This document shows positions 9,901-16,203 of a DNA stretch of 31,094 nucleotides, in pieces. Both the position numbers and the translations under genes were made by a program. The stretch's first letter is position 1, and each line of letters begins with the position of its first letter. Under the pieces are notes generated by a model. The model was not told the origin of the DNA and searched no databases. It was given only the letters and a program-made list of their open reading frames with translations. The DNA is from a virus: positions 1 through 31,094 of the IMG/VR virus record IMGVR_UViG_3300037488_001120; one strand, written 5' to 3'.

Positions 9901-11056
9901 CATGCGCAGGCTGATCGGACGTTCCGGAGGGCCAAAGGAAGCAGCCATTGCCGCAAGCAAGCTGACGCTGATGGTGGGCATCCCAACAACCTACATCTGG
10001 TTTATGAACCAGCGGCCTGAGAATGAGCAGGACTACAACTCCCTGTCCAAGTTCGAGAAGATGGCGTACCTGAACATCCCTCGCTACGACGACAACGGGC
10101 AGCCGTTCTATCGGGAGAACTCTAAGGGTGTCATGGTTCGCCAGTACTACCGAGCCCCGAAATTCGACATCTACTCCCAGATGGCCAATCTGGTAGAGGG
10201 CGGTCTGAATTTCTCGAAGACCAAAGATCCGATGGCATTGGCCAAAGCGGGTGAGAGCTTCTTGGAAGGTCTGAGCCCACTCCCGATCTCCGGAGATACT
10301 CTGGCGCAGAGGGCAGAGTCAGTGGTGTCGGGGATGAACCCAGCAGTGAAAACCTTGGTGGAGTTGGGGACGGGTAGGAACACCTTCAGGCATCAGCCGA
10401 TAGTTCCACGCAACTTGGAGAATACCTCACCGGAAAAGCAGTACACCGATGCCACACCGGAGTTTTTCAAGAGGGCAGCTGCGGCAGTTCCCAAGAGTTT
10501 TGGCCCAAGCTTCCGCAGCCCGCTGCAACTGGAGCGGATCACCGAGAACTTGACCGGCGGTGCTCTGACTCAGCTGATGAAGAAAACCCCCGAGGGAGTA
10601 GATCCGCGCAAATCGAACCCAATCCTGTCTCGGTTCTTCTCTGGTCCGAATGTTGCCAACGAGGAGACTTGGGACCTGCTTGACAAGCTCCGCACCAGTG
10701 ACGCTGACCTGTACATCGAACGGGACCGCAAGCTCAAGGATCTGGTCAAACGCAAAGGCAGCGAGAGCTGGCCCTCCGAGGTCCTGAACTTCATCAGAGA
10801 AGATCCGGAACCCAATGGCCGATCTGTCCTCCAAGCTTTGAAGGATGAAACCGCTGGGACCACTGATGCGGATCGGACAGCTCGCCGCCTATCTCAGGAG
10901 AGCAGGGCAGCTTACGCCAATGCAGCCATGGAGAAGATGAAAACTCCTGAAGGGAAAGCGAAAGTACTCAGGCAGCTGGTGGATCGTGGAGTGGTAGACA
11001 GGGGCACTCTGTTGGAGATGGAAGTCCACAGACGTCTGCTGGAGAAAAAGCCATGA
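3923..11056 (+). CDS. Giant polyvalent virion/ejection protein (2377 residues) with LPD38-like region
   Basis: The longest gene, of the 'large polyvalent protein' kind that phages pack in the virion and eject with DNA. A 26-residue module beginning DPYL.PLKDP is duplicated at residues 5-56. Residues about 87-131 are a Gly/Ala-rich hydrophobic stretch (GSIGGGVLGGLAAA) that could insert in or cross a membrane. Residues about 550-1130 hold a region with RNWYNELN and MAWLAAQQNVSPGGAL, which I associate with a domain of other giant phage proteins. Residues about 1170-1390 contain a His-rich conserved block (AVHDLFGHAA, FGPRGEENAW, ETRGPNSWVNF) that looks enzymatic. Residues about 1790-2000 (FNHLRDQFRMTVMS and following) resemble large polyvalent domain LPD38. 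The C-terminus is helical and charged. The stop overlaps the next start by 4 bases (ATGA). Confidence 0.85.
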   Translation: MAVQDPYLVPLKDPTRTDLSKEEQAALEASDPYLTPLKDPKRTELSDEEQAKLTERGIEKLRKQGFPEAVLWSLHAPGGSWTDLGVNVGVPMAGSIGGGVLGGLAAAPTGLGAIAGAGIGAKAGGATGGGLADYWTQLREYAREGGGDKDFELKKGRFGASTILGGIVPASPKMLRPVADLPSRTVLKNIPNPNAARDVLGPGLQRTLAEKLPGEFAQDAANYAMTRGAQGAVMAAGANVAEQVIDRPANEDFSFKELGRAAAFGTLAGGAFGVLEKSAPQVWAKIRGKTPEEAVAVLKAEPRSPLIDDALAAAEKLEKPAVVTVKPAAQVDLENAMAAQRSAEILEQNMPPQPVLPPGGGMEAQKYPAGPSNVGLARAEEFGPVIAESEEALRRQASPIGGRNAEFSAQAFEDQAAVQSVAQGDLERAIAARQGAAPEQIPDPARVQAEAFARELPPVEPPSNIELSAQAQQMQDADGWADGVIRRAFKGGRVSSNAFLDPELAAAVAVKGAQLLAKGVKDYDNWGGLMSKEFGEAVRPHLKDLWAKSTSASVMKTPEEFLRASVGDSAGNLRMKLGKRPGTGTAKNALVEFEDLQGRPIAVGADKNFGGKPFGTWASETEKWLNDSEISTFRNWYNELNSKFVSEFGEERAPTMMMAWLAAQQNVSPGGALGNVFKVEDRLAGIGVGKKGGLADKKIEGVLTQQVQSKGFGAKLTDFVDAGFMRRVRSYMGGDARGGEPFVADVHTGRDSGHVDHQTLSRLKDKADEGNLFIAGNPVTIKVTKTKTLQQGKEISQVPTRVWVTAEGMKPFGLNIDQTSSPSGPRYEGISEWGNALTRDLNEKQWKGGNWTPSEVQAVGWMRILRQYGLPEESVATALAKNTGRVYAEVNYSLGAALRNTLPSFGQLPYDTQQAITKEVLEQAVPMIAAKIGGSLRVRSISMGDGMFGGPKAPSAAVEVSGSTEAIDLFTVALAHASEQATTMSVTFGLGGKNSRSVRFKKVDGSKFTGDEITSLIDDAKLGGFSVHQLPGGTEALITDAGENFKPKAFSEKKAQRVFDQITTWADVRKVDIDIDIPTTRVTAYENDWSSHPKGQTYLEILNRRGIGSKVSDLDGLRGEYRTLLEQSFDRYAPGVRQGRGGVLSSPSGVDAGTGAKTSSRQPNEAVRRIADDYNAQSGQGPIEHGHYVPLSESLAQRIAKAYDEMPEVSRSPETIKAYEALAKEVGDQWDFAVKNLGITFEPWIKEGQPYANSREMVADVRNNKHLYFFQGGDPHPFLGKVDPKTGFNSNDKLRAVHDLFGHAAEDYQFGPRGEENAWIKHSQMFSPEAQRALSTETRGPNSWVNFGAQNYENGVNKNIPAKDRPFAAQKMALLPKELTDWRSALGKPNPNIAGFAYNPLLTNLGGAAGGFAYGFGEDPKASPEDRLINALKFAAVGGLAPSVARRAISAFATRPKTPIGPRSAQTITLEGQKKMFEHAPDAVTTAEVIKRFPGKVISEFQNALHEITRVEEKLRGSRPDLPMGDRFSLIAGAAGKAEAAFEPLLKLRNDLLKDMEPADLNVYLFNKRTIDRLTTQAKNEAAGLDKPSREVLDYEIADAQRLLRDQETQLGPDKWSRLEAFSDAYQKDADDNLRLVLASGLMNQKQYDQIKADNGFYAPFKVMKHLYGREGMEGVNTSTSMGSSTPFTKAVSGVTDQELKLGDMMIAAAENKLRAQVLAEKNMMMADFAGLVPLDTNGAFIRRLAPNAKVPDGWEKVSYAKDGLVQNLAVTPEIAKSLKGLNPAQLGVYTGALKTLSTGLRVGATTALVAFQTFNHLRDQFRMTVMSKAGVRSVDDLVQFPLDYLEGLGSSLLRPFGYNTSLTKEYLASGSAGATMSSNLRDNPYMRAAQAGNHAPMARLLGIPVESIIDTAAKIGNVLEETTKMTGYRRVARSENLKNLTGQAQKEALERIAYEVRNYVGSPDFAKAGNIGRELNAIFMFYNARLQGQTADMRRLIGRSGGPKEAAIAASKLTLMVGIPTTYIWFMNQRPENEQDYNSLSKFEKMAYLNIPRYDDNGQPFYRENSKGVMVRQYYRAPKFDIYSQMANLVEGGLNFSKTKDPMALAKAGESFLEGLSPLPISGDTLAQRAESVVSGMNPAVKTLVELGTGRNTFRHQPIVPRNLENTSPEKQYTDATPEFFKRAAAAVPKSFGPSFRSPLQLERITENLTGGALTQLMKKTPEGVDPRKSNPILSRFFSGPNVANEETWDLLDKLRTSDADLYIERDRKLKDLVKRKGSESWPSEVLNFIREDPEPNGRSVLQALKDETAGTTDADRTARRLSQESRAAYANAAMEKMKTPEGKAKVLRQLVDRGVVDRGTLLEMEVHRRLLEKKP
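3935..4090 (+). repeat. 78-bp duplicated module at the N-terminus of the giant protein
   Basis: Two adjacent in-frame copies of 26 codons (3935-4012 and 4013-4090). Both encode DPYL.PLKDP.RT.LS.EEQA.L. The copies have diverged at several positions, so this is older than the 96-bp repeat at the left edge. Confidence 0.85.
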
Positions 11057-11526
11057 ACTCCCGCACCCTACTCTTCGTATTGCTGGGCTTGGTGGCGATT
11101 GCCGCTGTGCTGTTCGTGGCCAGCAAGAACAGTCGGATGCTCAAAGCGGGTCTGCCGCTGCGCATCGTGGTCGCGTCAGAGGCCGAGGCGTGGAAGCTTG
11201 CTGGCCCCACTGCCGTCGTGGTGCTGGGGACTGGCAGCATGGTCCCCTATATCCCTGCTGCACCCAAGGGGGCGGACCCACTCAGGACGGTGTGCGCGTT
11301 GGTGGTCCTTGATCCGAATGCCCGCTACGCTGACATCACCACTGGTGCTCTCTGCATTTACGTCCCCGTCTGGGCTGGCCGTCATGTCTTGCACCAAGCT
11401 GCGCAGATTGACGGCAAGGGGTGGATTATGACGGGACTGGGGAACAAAGATTACGAAAACAAAGAGCGCGTGACTGCGGCCAACTTCATCGGCATCGTGG
11501 CGCGAACCTACGTCTGGGGGAAGTAA
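11053..11526 (+). CDS. Membrane-anchored S26-like (signal peptidase fold) protein
   Basis: A 157-residue protein with one hydrophobic segment at residues 6-23. The remainder follows the order of S24/S26 peptidases: GTGSMVPYIP (candidate nucleophile Ser62 in the GSM.P motif), a GAL.IYVP strand at about 98-105, His111 or His114 in RHVLHQ, then TGLGNKDYENK at 127-137 in the place of the TKGDNN..D box, and NFIGIV at 144-149. A Lys base is not evident, so if active it would be of the Ser-His (SipW/ER-like) kind; this is inference. It follows the giant protein by ATGA overlap, has a GGAG 12 bases upstream of ATG, and sits before holin-like genes, suggesting a role in lysis or processing of an envelope protein. 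A degenerate, inactive member is also possible. Confidence 0.65.
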   Translation: MNSRTLLFVLLGLVAIAAVLFVASKNSRMLKAGLPLRIVVASEAEAWKLAGPTAVVVLGTGSMVPYIPAAPKGADPLRTVCALVVLDPNARYADITTGALCIYVPVWAGRHVLHQAAQIDGKGWIMTGLGNKDYENKERVTAANFIGIVARTYVWGK

Positions 11527-11527
11527 C

Positions 11528-11965
11528 ATGAGCCTCACCGACATCCTCTTCAACGCAGCGTCGGGGGGTGTCGTAGGTTCGCTGTTACACCTCGGGACGA
11601 GCTTCTTTGAGACGTGGCGCAAGCGTAAGGACGCCGAGGTGGAGATCATGCTGCTCAACGCAAAGCTTCAAGCAGCGGAGAAAGAGGCGGCATGGACTGC
11701 ATTCACCGCATCGCAAAAAACGGGCGACAACACCCTCGTAATTCCTGTTGGGACGTGGCCATGGGTCGGTTCCATTTACGTTTTGGTCGACGCCTTTCGC
11801 CAGCTCACACGCCCCGGCCTGACGTGGGCTGGGTTCATTTTCTTGACCTCAGTCTACTTCTCCGCGTCCCCTGAAGTCCGCGCAACGATGTCACCAGAGA
11901 TTCAATTCGGGTCGTGGACTTTGATCTTCTGGTGGGTCGGCGCACGGTACAACAAATCAAAATGA
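11528..11965 (+). CDS. Holin-like membrane protein
   Basis: A 145-residue protein with a hydrophobic N-terminal stretch (about 7-25), a charged helical segment rich in Lys/Glu/Ala (FFETWRKRKDAEVEI, about 26-60), then two hydrophobic segments (about 82-112 and 125-138) and a basic tail. The layout fits three-membrane-segment holin-like phage proteins, and the place between the S26-like gene and a one-helix protein supports a lysis role. I cannot exclude another inner-membrane function. The start follows a strong purine run (GGGGGAAG) 6-7 bases upstream. The stop overlaps the next start (ATGA). Confidence 0.6.
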   Translation: MSLTDILFNAASGGVVGSLLHLGTSFFETWRKRKDAEVEIMLLNAKLQAAEKEAAWTAFTASQKTGDNTLVIPVGTWPWVGSIYVLVDAFRQLTRPGLTWAGFIFLTSVYFSASPEVRATMSPEIQFGSWTLIFWWVGARYNKSK

Positions 11966-12129
11966 CCCCCGACAACACGAAAGCCTTACTCACTGCTGCA
12001 ACGCCTGCCGTTGCGATGCTCTCGCTGTCACAAATCAACGAGGTCGCAGGGCTTGTCGGCACGCTTCTTGGCATCGCTTTCCTCCTCTGGCGTTGGCGCA
12101 AGCAATGGAAGTCTGGAGATCTTTCATGA
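11962..12129 (+). CDS. Small one-helix membrane protein (55 residues), holin-like or lysis-associated
   Basis: The start is taken at the ATG overlapping the TGA of the preceding gene; a longer in-frame ATG at 11914 would lie well inside that gene and is less likely. A hydrophobic helix spans about residues 28-43 (GLVGTLLGIAFLLWRW) and is followed by a basic tail (RKQWKSGD), predicting N-out, C-in topology. Size and place suggest a second holin-type or antiholin-type protein, with no family recognised. Its stop overlaps the start of the next gene. Confidence 0.65.
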   Translation: MTPDNTKALLTAATPAVAMLSLSQINEVAGLVGTLLGIAFLLWRWRKQWKSGDLS

Positions 12130-12383
12130 GCATCAACTACCGAGGCACGATCTTCGACGGGTACAATCAGCCGAAGCGCACTCCGACTGCGACGAAGAAG
12201 TCTGCGGTGTTGGCCAAGGTTGGGAACAAGGTAAAGCTGGTGCGTTTTGGCGACCCCAAGATGCCGATCAAGAAGGATAAGCCTGCCAACAAGGCGTCGT
12301 ACTGCGCCCGCAGCGGCGGGATCAAGGGCGGTGACGGCAAGTTGTCGGCCAACTACTGGTCGCGCAAAGCTTGGGGCTGCTGA
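12126..12383 (+). CDS. Small basic phage protein with SYCARSGGIKGG motif
   Basis: An 85-residue, Lys-rich protein. The C-terminal third carries a compact motif (KASYCARSGGIKGGDGK, then ANYWSRKAWGC) with two Cys residues. I recall the same motif at the end of small proteins in T7-like and other podoviruses (a DUF6321-like family), where the function is not known; the family name is from memory. The ATG overlaps the previous stop and has a GGAG 10 bases upstream. It is the last + strand gene and its stop is 2 bases from the stop of the convergent arm. Basic character would suit nucleic-acid binding, but this is not shown. Confidence 0.75.
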   Translation: MSINYRGTIFDGYNQPKRTPTATKKSAVLAKVGNKVKLVRFGDPKMPIKKDKPANKASYCARSGGIKGGDGKLSANYWSRKAWGC

Positions 12384-12385
12384 AG

Positions 12386-12523
12386 TTACGGGCTAGCCTT
12401 TGGCGGCAGCGAGATCCTCAGCGTGACGTCCATTGCCTTGGGCTGGCCCCATAGGTAGAGGCAGCCGATGAGGGTGGCACACACAATGAAGATGCGGAGG
12501 TTGAGGTGCGCGGCATGGCTCAT
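12386..12523 (-). CDS. Tiny membrane protein (45 residues)
   Basis: Found by reading the gap at the end of the - strand chain. The ATG at 12523 overlaps the TGA of the upstream coiled-coil gene (ATGA). Residues about 10-26 (RIFIVCATLIGCLYLWG) form one membrane helix; the remainder is short and polar. It is the last gene of the - strand chain and meets the + strand arm stop to stop. A longer reading on the same strand in another frame (12393-12701) has a His/Pro/Arg composition typical of a shadow. Function unknown. Confidence 0.55.
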   Translation of the reverse strand: MSHAAHLNLRIFIVCATLIGCLYLWGQPKAMDVTLRISLPPKASP

Positions 12524-12891
12524 GGAGACCTCCCCGAGATAGCCCACCATTGTTGGCAGCGTTTCCGCTCTTCCTCCGTGGGTGATGCAGGACAGGCCGA
12601 CAGGTATTTGGCAAGTTCGGCCTCGGCGCGTTCGGCGCGGGCGCGGAGTTGGTCGATAGTGGACAGCACAACATCGACGACTTTCTCGCTATTTTCCCCA
12701 AGTGTCCCCGTCGCTGCGGCGAGTCGATTGATGCACTCGTGGTTGTAGGTGCGGTCGGCGCGGAGTTGGTCGCGCTCGGCGGTGAGGGTGGCGAGTTCGG
12801 TTTCTAGGCCACGGGCGTGGTCGTAAAATCCGTCGGGAATTGCGGCAAAACCACTTTTGATTTTTGCCGCGTAGGTGCGGGGCGTGTTCAT
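12520..12891 (-). CDS. Coiled-coil protein, paralogue of the upstream gene
   Basis: A 123-residue protein starting at the ATG that overlaps the upstream stop (12888-12891); the open frame reaches further, but only into the upstream gene. It contains LETELATLTAERDQLRA and RARAERAEAELAKYL, both nearly repeated in the upstream 233-residue protein, so the two share a duplicated coiled-coil module. The C-terminus (PTEEERKRCQQWWAISG) is different. No enzyme motif is seen. Role unknown; small coiled-coil proteins of this kind are common at the end of phage early regions. Confidence 0.68.
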   Translation of the reverse strand: MNTPRTYAAKIKSGFAAIPDGFYDHARGLETELATLTAERDQLRADRTYNHECINRLAAATGTLGENSEKVVDVVLSTIDQLRARAERAEAELAKYLSACPASPTEEERKRCQQWWAISGRSP

Positions 12892-13589
12892 TTTGCACCC
12901 TCCTTTAGCGCGTACTGCCACGCCTCAATGCGTTCAGCGGTGACCAATTTGTCAGCTCCAAAATAAGTGGAGATTGCATCCGTGAGAGCGGTTGCAATTT
13001 GCTTTGTCCGCGCCCGCTCGGTGGCGAGTTCGGCCTCGGCGCGTTCGGCGCGGTCGTGCCAATTTTTTGTGAGCGCGTAAGCGTCAGACAGTAGCATGGT
13101 CACTTTCTCGCGCTCGGCGGCGAGTTCGGCGCGGAAATGATTGAGCTCTTTTAAGTCCAACTCTTGGTTGGCTCGCACTGTTCCTTGGCGACTCACAATC
13201 TCGTCGTGGAATCGTGCGGCTTGATCGGAGAGTTCGGCGCGGAGCTGGTCGCGCTCTGCGGTAAGCGTGGTGACAAGGCACACTGAGCACTCCGTCCGTT
13301 GCTTATCGTTGTGGTGGATGCAAGTATGCGCCCAACTGCCGAGTGCGTTCAACCGCTCCACCTCGGCGCGGAGTTCGGTAACTGCTTGCGCTGTTTCAAA
13401 AATACCCCCCGGGAGGTCAAAGCCAACCGGCGTGACCAGCACATACACCTTTTCCAGCTCGGCGCGGAGCCTGTCGCGCTCGGCGGTGAGCGTGGTAAGT
13501 TCGGTTTCGAGGCAGCGAGCGTGTCTGCGTCTCATGCCAGTGGCTTTAAGTGCGGGGCGGGGTGTGGGTGTTGGTGTGGGCGTGCTCAT
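12888..13589 (-). CDS. Coiled-coil protein with a Cys/His cluster
   Basis: A 233-residue protein. After a Thr-Pro repeat (residues 3-10) it is mostly heptad-like coiled coil with three TLTAER(D)-RLRAEL type modules. Around residues 88-105 the coil is interrupted by HTCIHHNDKQRTECSVC, a Cys/His cluster that could bind zinc. The last 50 residues (ATALTDAISTYFGADKL, AERIEAWQYALKEG) look like a separate small helical domain. It is chained to both neighbours by 4-base overlaps. Function not recognised; the mix of coiled coil and Cys/His knuckle suggests a scaffold or nucleic-acid-binding accessory factor. Confidence 0.68.
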   Translation of the reverse strand: MSTPTPTPTPRPALKATGMRRRHARCLETELTTLTAERDRLRAELEKVYVLVTPVGFDLPGGIFETAQAVTELRAEVERLNALGSWAHTCIHHNDKQRTECSVCLVTTLTAERDQLRAELSDQAARFHDEIVSRQGTVRANQELDLKELNHFRAELAAEREKVTMLLSDAYALTKNWHDRAERAEAELATERARTKQIATALTDAISTYFGADKLVTAERIEAWQYALKEGAK

Positions 13590-14191
13590 GTCTCTTTGAT
13601 TATCTTTGTTAGGTCTGCGTTGCGTCCAAGTTCAGCGTGCCATGTCTTTTCTGGCATCACTCGGTACTCTGAAATCTGTGCAGGGTTGGGTCGCACGAAG
13701 CTGTCGTCGCGCCACAGAATGCGGTTGTTCGGCTGCGCGGCGATCTGACCCGAGCCATCCTCCAACAGGAGCATGTGGTAGCACTTGTGCTCTGGTGGGT
13801 ACTGGCTGTAACCATTGTCCGTGTGGTCCAACGTAAACCAGTAGCTCGCGGGAACCATGACCCCGTCGCGCGTGCGGTACTGACAGCCCATCTCGCGCAG
13901 GTACTCGTACTGGGTGACGCAGAAATCCCAGCCGTGGCAGTCCCACGATTGCAGTTGCGGGAGATCGTGGACCAGCTTGGAGGTGGGCTGCTCATGCCGC
14001 AATTTATGCAGTGGTATGCGTGCCCACTGCGCTCCTGATTCGCATAGGATGGAAAAGTGCAGAGCGCGTGAAGGGATGGAAGTCACGCCGAAGATCACAC
14101 AGCGTTCGTACTCGCCAGTGTCTTTGGTCACGCCACGCAAAATACCTTGATCGACTAAGCCGTAGGTGTGTTGAGGGACGGACTTGTTCAT
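13586..14191 (-). CDS. Conserved phage protein of unknown function (201 residues)
   Basis: The sequence has conserved-looking blocks: GVTKDTGEYERCVIFGVTSIP, RIPLHKLRH, LQSWDCHGWDF, YWFTLDHTDN, and PNNRILWRDDSFV. I recall this pattern from uncharacterised phage proteins near helicase and polymerase genes, without a known activity. It is rich in Trp, Cys and His and has no membrane segment. The start overlaps the stop of the SNF2-like helicase (14188-14191), so it is probably co-translated with replication genes. Confidence 0.7.
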   Translation of the reverse strand: MNKSVPQHTYGLVDQGILRGVTKDTGEYERCVIFGVTSIPSRALHFSILCESGAQWARIPLHKLRHEQPTSKLVHDLPQLQSWDCHGWDFCVTQYEYLREMGCQYRTRDGVMVPASYWFTLDHTDNGYSQYPPEHKCYHMLLLEDGSGQIAAQPNNRILWRDDSFVRPNPAQISEYRVMPEKTWHAELGRNADLTKIIKET

Positions 14192-15501
14192 GGACGGAGG
14201 TTGAGGTAGTTGGACATGACGCGGGACATCTCATGCTGGGCATCTCCGCGTTCGCGCAGAGTGGTGACAATGGCCTCGTCAATGGTGTCGGTAGCGATGA
14301 TGCGGTAGAGAAGAGGCTGAGTGGCTTGGCCTTTGCGGGCCACGCGGGCGTTGAACTGGTCGTAGAGTTCTCGACTCCACGTCGGGCTGTACCAGATGAT
14401 TGTCCTCCCACCCTGTTGCAGGTTGAGACCATGGCCCAGTGAGCGTGGGTCGGCTACCAACATGGGGATATGTCCTGAGTTCCATGCCTGCTCGATGTCG
14501 CCCTTGAACTTGGCCGCGTTGGTCGCCTGCGGGAAGGCTTTGCAGACTCGCTCGCGTTCGTGGATGTATTGGCAGGCGACCAACACCCGCTCGGTAGGGG
14601 CGCGTTTAATCAATGCCTTCAAGGCAACAAGCTTGGCGTCGTGAACCTCCTCGGGCTCGCCCGCTTCGTTGTAGATGTTGCCCCCCGCAATCTGGTGCAG
14701 CTTGCCTGCGAGGGTGGCTGCGTTGCGGGCGATTACCTCCTTGCGGAGAACGACGAGGAACTCCTTCTCCAAAGTATCGTAAGCCTTCCGAGCCTTGGGT
14801 GGGAGCGAGACCTCGATGTCCTCCAAGATGGTGTCGGGCACGTCGAGGTGGTCGCTGCTGCGGAGTGTGATGGTGAGGTCGGCCAGCTTGGCGTAGACTC
14901 TCGCCTCTGACCCTGCCTTGGGCTCCCAGTTGTAGCGCATGTAGTCAGTCGGAAAAAAGTAACAGTCGCGGTACCCGCTGAACGCCTTGCCTAGTCTCAC
15001 ACCGTCGTCGAGCAGTCTCACTTGGGCAAACAGTTCCAGCAGGGAGTTGGGGCGTGGAGTTCCAGTTAGACCCCAACGGCGGTGATGCTTGAGCAGGGGG
15101 CGGATGGCCTTGATGCGGAGGCTGGCAGGGTTCTTGGCCTTGGTGATCTCGTCGAAGATGACCACGTCGCAGAACGCCAAAGACTTTAACTGGGCCAGCC
15201 GCTCGTAGTTGATGAGGTAGATCTGGGCTTTGCCTGAGGGTGGTCGGCCTGCGAGGATCTCGGACTTCATCCAACGGAACTGGCTCCACTTCTTGATCTC
15301 GTTGGGCCACGTCATGCGGGCCACGCGAAGGGGGGCTACGACCAACGCAGAACTGATAGCACCATCCATAAACAAGTGGTTGAGTGCATCCAACGTGGAT
15401 GCCGTCTTGCCCAACCCCAAGCCCACGTTGGTGTAGGCACGATCATGGGACAGCAGGAAGTCGCGCAGTTCGACTTGGTAGGGCTCAAGCTTTAGGATCA
15501 T
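14188..15501 (-). CDS. SNF2-like superfamily 2 DNA helicase
   Basis: A 437-residue two-domain SF2 ATPase. The first domain has Walker A (GLGLGKT, residues about 27-33), VVAPLRVA (motif Ia), FDEITKAKNP (DExx box, near 115) and LTGTPRPN (motif III). The second has GHGLNLQQGG (motif V) and YDQFNARVARKGQ (motif VI with Arg fingers). The compact form with no long insertions matches phage SNF2-type helicases that travel with family-A polymerase, VRR-NUC and DUF2800/DUF2815 genes. It probably remodels or unwinds DNA at replication or recombination intermediates. The start overlaps the stop of the VRR-NUC gene by 4 bases. Confidence 0.92.
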   Translation of the reverse strand: MILKLEPYQVELRDFLLSHDRAYTNVGLGLGKTASTLDALNHLFMDGAISSALVVAPLRVARMTWPNEIKKWSQFRWMKSEILAGRPPSGKAQIYLINYERLAQLKSLAFCDVVIFDEITKAKNPASLRIKAIRPLLKHHRRWGLTGTPRPNSLLELFAQVRLLDDGVRLGKAFSGYRDCYFFPTDYMRYNWEPKAGSEARVYAKLADLTITLRSSDHLDVPDTILEDIEVSLPPKARKAYDTLEKEFLVVLRKEVIARNAATLAGKLHQIAGGNIYNEAGEPEEVHDAKLVALKALIKRAPTERVLVACQYIHERERVCKAFPQATNAAKFKGDIEQAWNSGHIPMLVADPRSLGHGLNLQQGGRTIIWYSPTWSRELYDQFNARVARKGQATQPLLYRIIATDTIDEAIVTTLRERGDAQHEMSRVMSNYLNLRP

Positions 15502-15779
15502 ACCGAGACGGCAAATTTAAGGATGAGATTGCGGGCGGTCTCAAAGTTGTCAGTCCAATGGGCTGCGCAGCCTGATGCTCGCAGCTCTTCCAGTTCACGC
15601 TCTTGCAGCTTGGTGGGCTTCTTGCCGAGGCGTTTCAGTTCAAGGAAGAGGGCGCGACCATGGTAGAGGATGATGCGGTCGGGCACTCCACGATGGGCAG
15701 GGGAAGAGAACTTGTAGGTGAGAAGCTTATACTCTCGGCAGAACTCCACCACTTTGCGCTCTAATTGGGCCTCGGTCAT
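15498..15779 (-). CDS. VRR-NUC domain nuclease
   Basis: A 93-residue protein of the usual size for stand-alone phage VRR-NUC enzymes, which belong to the PD-(D/E)XK superfamily and cut branched DNA. The catalytic pattern is visible: Glu3 and Glu7 at the N-terminus, RGVPD at 30-34, ELK at 47-49 and Gln59. The start is set at 15779 because a GGAG lies about 10 bases upstream on the coding strand and because the longer open frame (to 15953) overlaps another small gene in a different frame. The ATG overlaps that small gene's TGA, and its own stop overlaps the helicase start. It likely resolves branched replication intermediates. Confidence 0.9.
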   Translation of the reverse strand: MTEAQLERKVVEFCREYKLLTYKFSSPAHRGVPDRIILYHGRALFLELKRLGKKPTKLQERELEELRASGCAAHWTDNFETARNLILKFAVSV

Positions 15780-15934
15780 GGCAGTTTTCTCCGTATGCCT
15801 TTTATCACCATGTTGACGTAGGGTGCGGACAGTCCAAACTTCTTGGCGATGGCCTTCTGATATCCCCGAGTAGGGTTTTGGGTGGCCAGTCGTCGGATCT
15901 CGTCGATGACGGAATCTGGGATGGTTGGTTTCAT
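15776..15934 (-). CDS. Small helix-turn-helix-like protein (52 residues)
   Basis: Found by reading the gap upstream of VRR-NUC. It starts at the ATG overlapping the upstream stop (15931-15934) and ends with a TGA overlapping the VRR-NUC ATG. Residues about 8-18 and 24-34 look like two helices, and LSAPYVNMVIKGIRR (35-49) looks like a recognition helix after a turn, as in small resolvase-type or Cro-like HTH proteins. The composition is basic. A DNA-binding role is inferred from fold resemblance only; it may regulate the replication operon or assist the nuclease. Confidence 0.7.
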   Translation of the reverse strand: MKPTIPDSVIDEIRRLATQNPTRGYQKAIAKKFGLSAPYVNMVIKGIRRKLP

Positions 15935-16203
15935 ATGTTGGTGACTTGGTCAATGCGGCGGAAGTAGCGTTGACGGTCCAGCTTGGCGAGACGGCCCATT
16001 AGGCGCACGATCAGGGAGTGGCGTTGCTTGCCCATGAGTTCCATGACGACGAGACGTTTGAGGTCGGGCTCATTGACGCTCCCCAACAGGAACAACTCAT
16101 GCAGTCGGTTCCATCCCCCGATGCAGGAGGACAGACGCTCGACGTCTTTGTCTTGAATTTCAACCGAGTCATCGAAGATCTGGTATTTGGTAGGTATTTT
16201 CAT
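15931..16203 (-). CDS. Small hypothetical protein in the replication operon (90 residues)
   Basis: No family recognised. The N-terminal half is acidic, and the C-terminal half is basic and helical (LKRLVVMELMGKQRHSLI, then RLMGRLAKLDRQRY). It is sandwiched between DNA polymerase and the small HTH-like gene, with 4-base overlaps on both sides, so it is translated with the replication proteins. A basic helical C-terminus would suit DNA or polymerase binding, but nothing in the sequence proves it. Confidence 0.68.
   Translation of the reverse strand: MKIPTKYQIFDDSVEIQDKDVERLSSCIGGWNRLHELFLLGSVNEPDLKRLVVMELMGKQRHSLIVRLMGRLAKLDRQRYFRRIDQVTNI

Noticed and set aside
12393-12701. A 102-codon - strand frame rich in His, Pro and Arg
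   Set aside because: It overlaps the 45-residue membrane gene and the coiled-coil gene in another frame, both of which are joined by ATGA overlap.
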